Source of the DNA: Microcaldota archaeon
GTDB taxonomy: Archaea; B1Sed10-29; JACOVT01
Direction of reading: 5' to 3'
Length of the DNA stretch: 9,723 bases
Assembly (NCBI GenBank): GCA_016177165.1
Contig: JACOVT010000030.1
Coordinates: 1 to 9,723, forward strand
Shown here: positions 7,295-9,723 of the stretch, one piece after another
Numbering within the stretch: the first letter of the stretch is position 1
Layout: every line of letters starts with the position of its first letter
Translations under genes and position numbers: made by a program
The notes under the pieces: model-generated
What the model saw: the letters and a program-made list of their open reading frames with translations, nothing else
Databases searched by the model: none
Told to the model about the DNA's origin: nothing

Positions 7295-7425
7295 ATGCTG
7301 TTGAAAGGGCGCGTGGATTGGCTCTGGCCATGCGTCACGGTTTCAAGGAAGCCCGCGTTGGCATCGGGCTCATGCAGAGGAAGGAGCAGCTGCACCCGCG
7401 CCCGCGTCGGCGCGTGGTTCGCTAG
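7279..7425 (+). other. Frameshifted continuation of the gene at 6812, or a small separate ORF
   Basis: After a TGA at 7276-7278 this frame is open for 48 codons to a TAG at 7423-7425. From 7294 it encodes NAVERARGLALAMRHGFKEA and continues to a very basic tail (PRPRRRVVR). First codon positions are dominated by G and C and second positions are richer in A and T, as in real genes. The composition (Arg, Ala, Leu, Glu) matches the upstream protein. A single base lost between about 7279 and 7294 would join the two frames into one protein. The tail stops two bases before the TATA box of the next gene, a natural gene end. Alternatives are a recent inactivating mutation, an assembly error, or a separate short gene starting at the ATG at 7330-7332. 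Confidence 0.5.
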
Positions 7426-7426
7426 C

Positions 7427-7435
7427 CTATAAATT
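7427..7435 (+). promoter_or_regulatory. TATA box for the helical/VOC gene pair
   Basis: CTATAAATT is close to the archaeal TATA consensus. It is centred about 23 bases before the ATG at 7454 and 26 before the adjacent GTG at 7457. The message would be leaderless or nearly so. As the next gene begins one base after the first one ends, this promoter should drive both. Confidence 0.6.
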
Positions 7436-7453
7436 CAAAGCCTTCCAAACTGG

Positions 7454-8014
7454 ATGGTGCCGTTGCTTACTGCTGCAGAGCGCATTCGCAGGGCGCTTGC
7501 TGAAAAGGCCCGCGCTGAAGGCTTAGACGAGCAACTAGTGGTTCATGACGAACGCCTCCGCGCACTCTATGAAGAAGGCTACCTTCCCGGCCGCCCAATT
7601 TCAGGAGTGGAGCGCGCCAACTTTTGGGAAAAAGTAAGGGAACGCATGGAAGAGCTGCGGCGTACCTCGACGCTAGCCATGAGTGGTCTGGAAGAAATAG
7701 AACGCGGGTTAGAAGTTCCGGGCTTGCTGAGCCGCAACGGTAACGTTTTGCTTGCAGCTATCAAGCTCAGGCTGGCTCGCCAGCGTGCCGCACCACCAAA
7801 CCAGGTTAGTAGTGCGTCCCGCGCATTGCGAGAGAAGTTTGTTTTAGCCCTCGAAGAGAGGCGAGCAGCTCTGCGTGAACAGCTCGCACGACCCGGCACC
7901 CAATCCAGATTTGGAGAGCACATTGAGGCAAGGCGAACAGAGTCAGAGCGCGACCCGCGAGCCGAGATGAGGAGTATTGAGGCCGCGCTCGCAAAACTTA
8001 GAGAGGAGCGATGA
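7454..8014 (+). CDS. Unrecognised highly charged, helix-rich protein
   Basis: I do not recognise this protein of 186 residues. It is almost wholly helix-forming, with many Arg, Glu, Ala and Leu. Likely amphipathic helices are at about 5-22 (LTAAERIRRALAEKARAE), 56-72, 100-112, 123-145 and 170-186 (MRSIEAALAKLREER). Coiled-coil behaviour is plausible, especially near the C-terminus. There is no signal peptide, membrane segment, cysteine cluster or recognisable catalytic motif, so a cytosolic structural, adaptor or nucleic-acid-binding role is possible but unproven. The ATG is preceded by a TATA box at leaderless distance; the GTG three bases on is an alternative start. It is the first gene of a pair: the VOC-fold gene follows after one base, so the two products are probably made together. 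Confidence 0.72.
   Translation: MVPLLTAAERIRRALAEKARAEGLDEQLVVHDERLRALYEEGYLPGRPISGVERANFWEKVRERMEELRRTSTLAMSGLEEIERGLEVPGLLSRNGNVLLAAIKLRLARQRAAPPNQVSSASRALREKFVLALEERRAALREQLARPGTQSRFGEHIEARRTESERDPRAEMRSIEAALAKLREER
8004..8008 (+). promoter_or_regulatory. Shine-Dalgarno site of the VOC gene
   Basis: AGGAG, inside the last codons of the upstream gene, sits seven bases before the ATG at 8016. It fixes that ATG as the start in preference to the in-frame ATG at 7977, which has no such site and would add 13 residues unlike the family. It also implies translational coupling. Confidence 0.75.
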
Positions 8015-8015
8015 A

Positions 8016-8363
8016 ATGATCTACCCGCACCACGTCCTAGTTTGGGTTTCAGACATGAAGCGCGCCATCAAGTTCTACACCCAGGTATTGGGCCTCCCCC
8101 TCCTTAACGAATCGCCCCACTTCTCGCAAGTTGGTGGCAAGAACTTCAAGATATCCCTGCACTTGGGAGCCAAGTCAAGCGAGCGTCCCAAAGACTCGCC
8201 GATCATAGTTTTCCACGCCGACGACGTCGACTCCGCGTACGAGGAACTAAAAAGGAGGGGCGTGCGGTTCTACCGCGTGCCCTCGCGAGAGACCCCAACA
8301 GTTCGCGTGGCCGAGTTCCAAGACTCTGAAGGCAACCGGCTCTCGATATCGAACGCGGATTAG
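8016..8363 (+). CDS. Small VOC-superfamily (glyoxalase/bleomycin resistance/dioxygenase fold) protein
   Basis: This protein of 115 residues has two copies of the paired beta-alpha-beta unit typical of the vicinal oxygen chelate fold, at about 5-51 (HHVLVWVSDMKRAIKFYTQV) and 62-112 (PIIVFHADDVDSAYEEL to DSEGNRLSI). Candidate metal ligands are H5 or H6, H49 and H67. In glyoxalase I the closing motif DPDGxxxE supplies a glutamate ligand; here it reads DSEGNRLS, with Ser110 at that position, so canonical glyoxalase I activity is doubtful. Members of this superfamily include isomerases, dioxygenases, epimerases and drug-sequestering proteins, and the sequence does not choose among them. The start is set by AGGAG seven bases upstream. 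It follows the helical gene at 7454 by one base. Confidence 0.88.
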   Translation: MIYPHHVLVWVSDMKRAIKFYTQVLGLPLLNESPHFSQVGGKNFKISLHLGAKSSERPKDSPIIVFHADDVDSAYEELKRRGVRFYRVPSRETPTVRVAEFQDSEGNRLSISNAD

Positions 8364-8378
8364 CATCCAATAGTGCTA

Positions 8379-8387
8379 CTAATAAGT
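8379..8387 (+). promoter_or_regulatory. Weak TATA-like box before the gene at 8411
   Basis: CTAATAAGT lies about 28 bases before the GTG at 8411, slightly beyond the usual distance. No Shine-Dalgarno site precedes that GTG, and the 47 bases after the VOC stop contain no other candidate. The match is weaker than at 6783 and 7427. Confidence 0.35.
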
Positions 8388-8410
8388 AGATTGGTTCCCA
8401 CCAACTTGGT

Positions 8411-8860
8411 GTGATACCTTCAAGGCGCCGCCTGCTCCGTGTTGCGGGCGTTGACGCCAGCACCGCGGGCGCCGGTAGGACAATTTCCGAACAGGCGAGG
8501 CGATTTCTGGAACTGCGAGAGGAAAGACTGGGACTGCCAAGAGGAACGCTTAGCGCAAACCCCCGACTTTTGCGTTCAAGCGCCCGAGTTATTGAAGCCC
8601 ACGGCGCGGGCGCTACAGAGGCCACCTTGGAATTGCTTAGGAAGAAAACAAGAACCGGTACGCTTGCCGCGCTTGCCTTGGAATCGATGCGCCTAGAACG
8701 CGAACTAAAAACCAAACGTGCAGAGTCCGCCCCCTTGATGGGTGATTTTCGCTTCCAGCAGCAACTCGCCGACGCGACGGTAGGCATGAGCCGGCTTCAA
8801 GCCCAGCTTGATTCTATTAGGCGCGCGCTGGGGGAGCTCCAACCCGCCAAGAAAGGCTAG
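8411..8860 (+). CDS. Unrecognised basic, helix-rich protein
   Basis: I do not recognise this protein of 149 residues. It starts MIPSRRRLLRVAGVDAS and is rich in Arg, Ala, Leu and Glu, with likely helices at about 24-38, 50-64, 68-78, 83-105 and a longer one at about 110-142 that includes RLQAQLDSIRRALGELQP. It has no membrane helix, no cysteines and no visible catalytic motif. A TAG at 8387-8389 closes the frame upstream, so the GTG at 8411 is the best available start; ATG codons in frame are far inside. The C-terminal pattern SIxxALxxL resembles the end of the protein encoded at 7454, which hints at kinship but could simply reflect two amphipathic helices. Its TAG overlaps the stop of the convergent tyrosyl-tRNA synthetase gene in a shared CTAG. 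A long serine/arginine-rich frame on the opposite strand is judged to be its shadow. Confidence 0.62.
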   Translation: MIPSRRRLLRVAGVDASTAGAGRTISEQARRFLELREERLGLPRGTLSANPRLLRSSARVIEAHGAGATEATLELLRKKTRTGTLAALALESMRLERELKTKRAESAPLMGDFRFQQQLADATVGMSRLQAQLDSIRRALGELQPAKKG

Positions 8861-9723
8861 CGCGTGATCTTGGCTTCCTTGTAGACTTCCAACAGGCGTG
8901 CGTGCGCGGGCTTCTCAAAGTGCTCCCTGACAGGGCGCAAGACCTCCGAAAGCGATTCTACGACAGCCGCCTTCAAGTCGGCCGGGTGAAGCTTGCCTGA
9001 TGCAAACGTGCGCTCGAGCTCTTCGGGGGAACCAAACGACAGGTTCCCTCCATGTTCTTTTTTCCTTTCAACTTTCAGCTCGTCATTCTCGTGGAAAAGT
9101 AGGTAGCGAGCTATCTCTATTACCGGGTTGCCTTCGATAACTCGTTCAGGGCACCACGCGCCGCCCAACTTACGGCGGATTTCCGCTGGCGAGTCGTGGA
9201 TAAAAATGCAGGTATCTGGTTTGGACTTGGACATCTTGCTGGCTATGCGCACGTCCTCCTCTTTTGCGCCCTCCGCCCTAATGGGAGGCATGAGGCCGGG
9301 CATCAGGTGATGGTGTATCGGCACTGGCGTGAACCAGCCCAGCTTTGGAAAGACTTCACGCGCGAGCACGTGGATCTTGCGCTGGTCCATCCCACCATGA
9401 GGGACGCGCGCGTCCAGCAGCTTGATGTCGACGGCCTGCATTGGCGAGTAAAAGAAATGCGCTAGCTGGAGGTTGTCTTTTTCTGTTCTTCCCAGAATGG
9501 TGAGCGTCCGCATTGCGCGGGCGAGCGTCATGTGCTTTGAGAATGTGAGCACGTCCCTCCAGAACTCGTCATTGTTGTGGTAAACGTCATTGGCAAGAAG
9601 CACTTTGCTCTTTGGACAGAAGAACTCGAATGCCTCCTTGTAGTACCTTGCAGCAGTTCGGATCTTTTCCCAGTTTCCCTCGAGCTTGTTGTTCAGGAAG
9701 GAATGCCAGTCGGCCAACCAGAC
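8857..9723 (-). CDS. tyrS: Tyrosyl-tRNA synthetase, N-terminus beyond the window
   Basis: This enzyme attaches tyrosine to tRNA-Tyr in the cytosol. The 288 residues present begin VWLADWHSFLNNK, which aligns with the ADLHAYLN segment about 65 residues into the Methanocaldococcus enzyme, so the HIGH motif lies outside the window. Visible family features are FYSPMQAVDI, whose Tyr, Gln and Asp match tyrosine-binding residues, HGGMDQRKIHVLARE, and the KMSKS loop as KMSKSKPDTCIFIHDSP. GAWCPERVIEGNPVIEIARY and KLHPADLKAAV follow. Tryptophanyl-tRNA synthetase was considered, but the MQAVDI and GGMDQRKIH segments are those of the tyrosine enzyme. The fragment is about 45 residues longer than the matching part of the Methanocaldococcus enzyme, partly through an insert before KMSKS. 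The reading frame continues through the window edge, so no start is called. Confidence 0.95.
   Translation of the reverse strand, partial: VWLADWHSFLNNKLEGNWEKIRTAARYYKEAFEFFCPKSKVLLANDVYHNNDEFWRDVLTFSKHMTLARAMRTLTILGRTEKDNLQLAHFFYSPMQAVDIKLLDARVPHGGMDQRKIHVLAREVFPKLGWFTPVPIHHHLMPGLMPPIRAEGAKEEDVRIASKMSKSKPDTCIFIHDSPAEIRRKLGGAWCPERVIEGNPVIEIARYLLFHENDELKVERKKEHGGNLSFGSPEELERTFASGKLHPADLKAAVVESLSEVLRPVREHFEKPAHARLLEVYKEAKITR

Noticed and set aside
7295..7432. Short frame starting at the ATG right after the stop at 7292-7294
   Set aside because: The 45-codon product is rich in Trp, Cys and Ser and ends inside the TATA box of the next gene. The neighbouring frame has far better coding character.
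7977..8015. Upstream in-frame ATG as the VOC start
   Set aside because: It lies deep inside the preceding gene, lacks a ribosome site, and adds residues unlike the family. The ATG at 8016 has AGGAG at good spacing.
8203..8787. 194-codon minus-strand frame overlapping the VOC gene and the gene at 8411
   Set aside because: It is rich in serine and arginine, as expected for an antisense shadow, overlaps a confident VOC gene, and has no promoter. The plus-strand reading is preferred.

Overview
The window is archaeal. The decisive evidence is a two-gene operon on the minus strand for DNA polymerase D, the replicative polymerase found only in archaea: the small exonuclease subunit DP1 (6690 to 5161) and, three bases later, the large catalytic subunit DP2 (5157 to 244). 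A tyrosyl-tRNA synthetase of the archaeal/eukaryotic type and promoters with a TATA-like box about 23-28 bases ahead of the start codon agree with this. Having PolD rules out the classical Crenarchaeota. A euryarchaeal, thaumarchaeal, Asgard or DPANN-type host all remain possible, and I cannot narrow it further from sequence alone.

Layout from left to right. Bases 1-85 hold the last 27 codons of a plus-strand gene ending in a membrane helix. Bases 86-243 are a convergent intergenic stretch with two perfect 39-base direct repeats, a 13-base partial third copy that runs into the DP2 stop codon, and a hairpin followed by T residues. Bases 244-5157 encode DP2. It is interrupted exactly at its catalytic motif by a 494-residue intein (991-2472) that carries a complete two-motif LAGLIDADG homing endonuclease. 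Bases 5161-6690 encode DP1. A divergent promoter region of about 120 bases follows.

Bases 6812-8860 are an accessory block on the plus strand: three unrecognised, charged, helix-rich small proteins and one small VOC-fold (glyoxalase/dioxygenase superfamily) protein. The VOC gene begins one base after the stop of the second helical gene. The first helical gene appears frameshifted near its end, because a well-formed reading frame continues for a further 43 or more codons and stops just ahead of the next promoter. Three of these genes look leaderless, while the downstream VOC gene has a Shine-Dalgarno site. Bases 8857-9723 are the tyrosyl-tRNA synthetase, cut by the window edge. Its stop codon overlaps the stop of the convergent gene within a shared CTAG.

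Functionally the window joins replication (PolD) and translation (TyrRS) housekeeping genes to a small accessory cassette of unknown role. The points most worth following are the intein in the polymerase active site, substitutions at conserved metal-site positions of DP1 and at the residue before the DP2 catalytic motif, the frameshifted accessory gene, and the repeats at the end of the polymerase operon. I found no convincing wholly new system. The accessory cassette is the part about which least is known.
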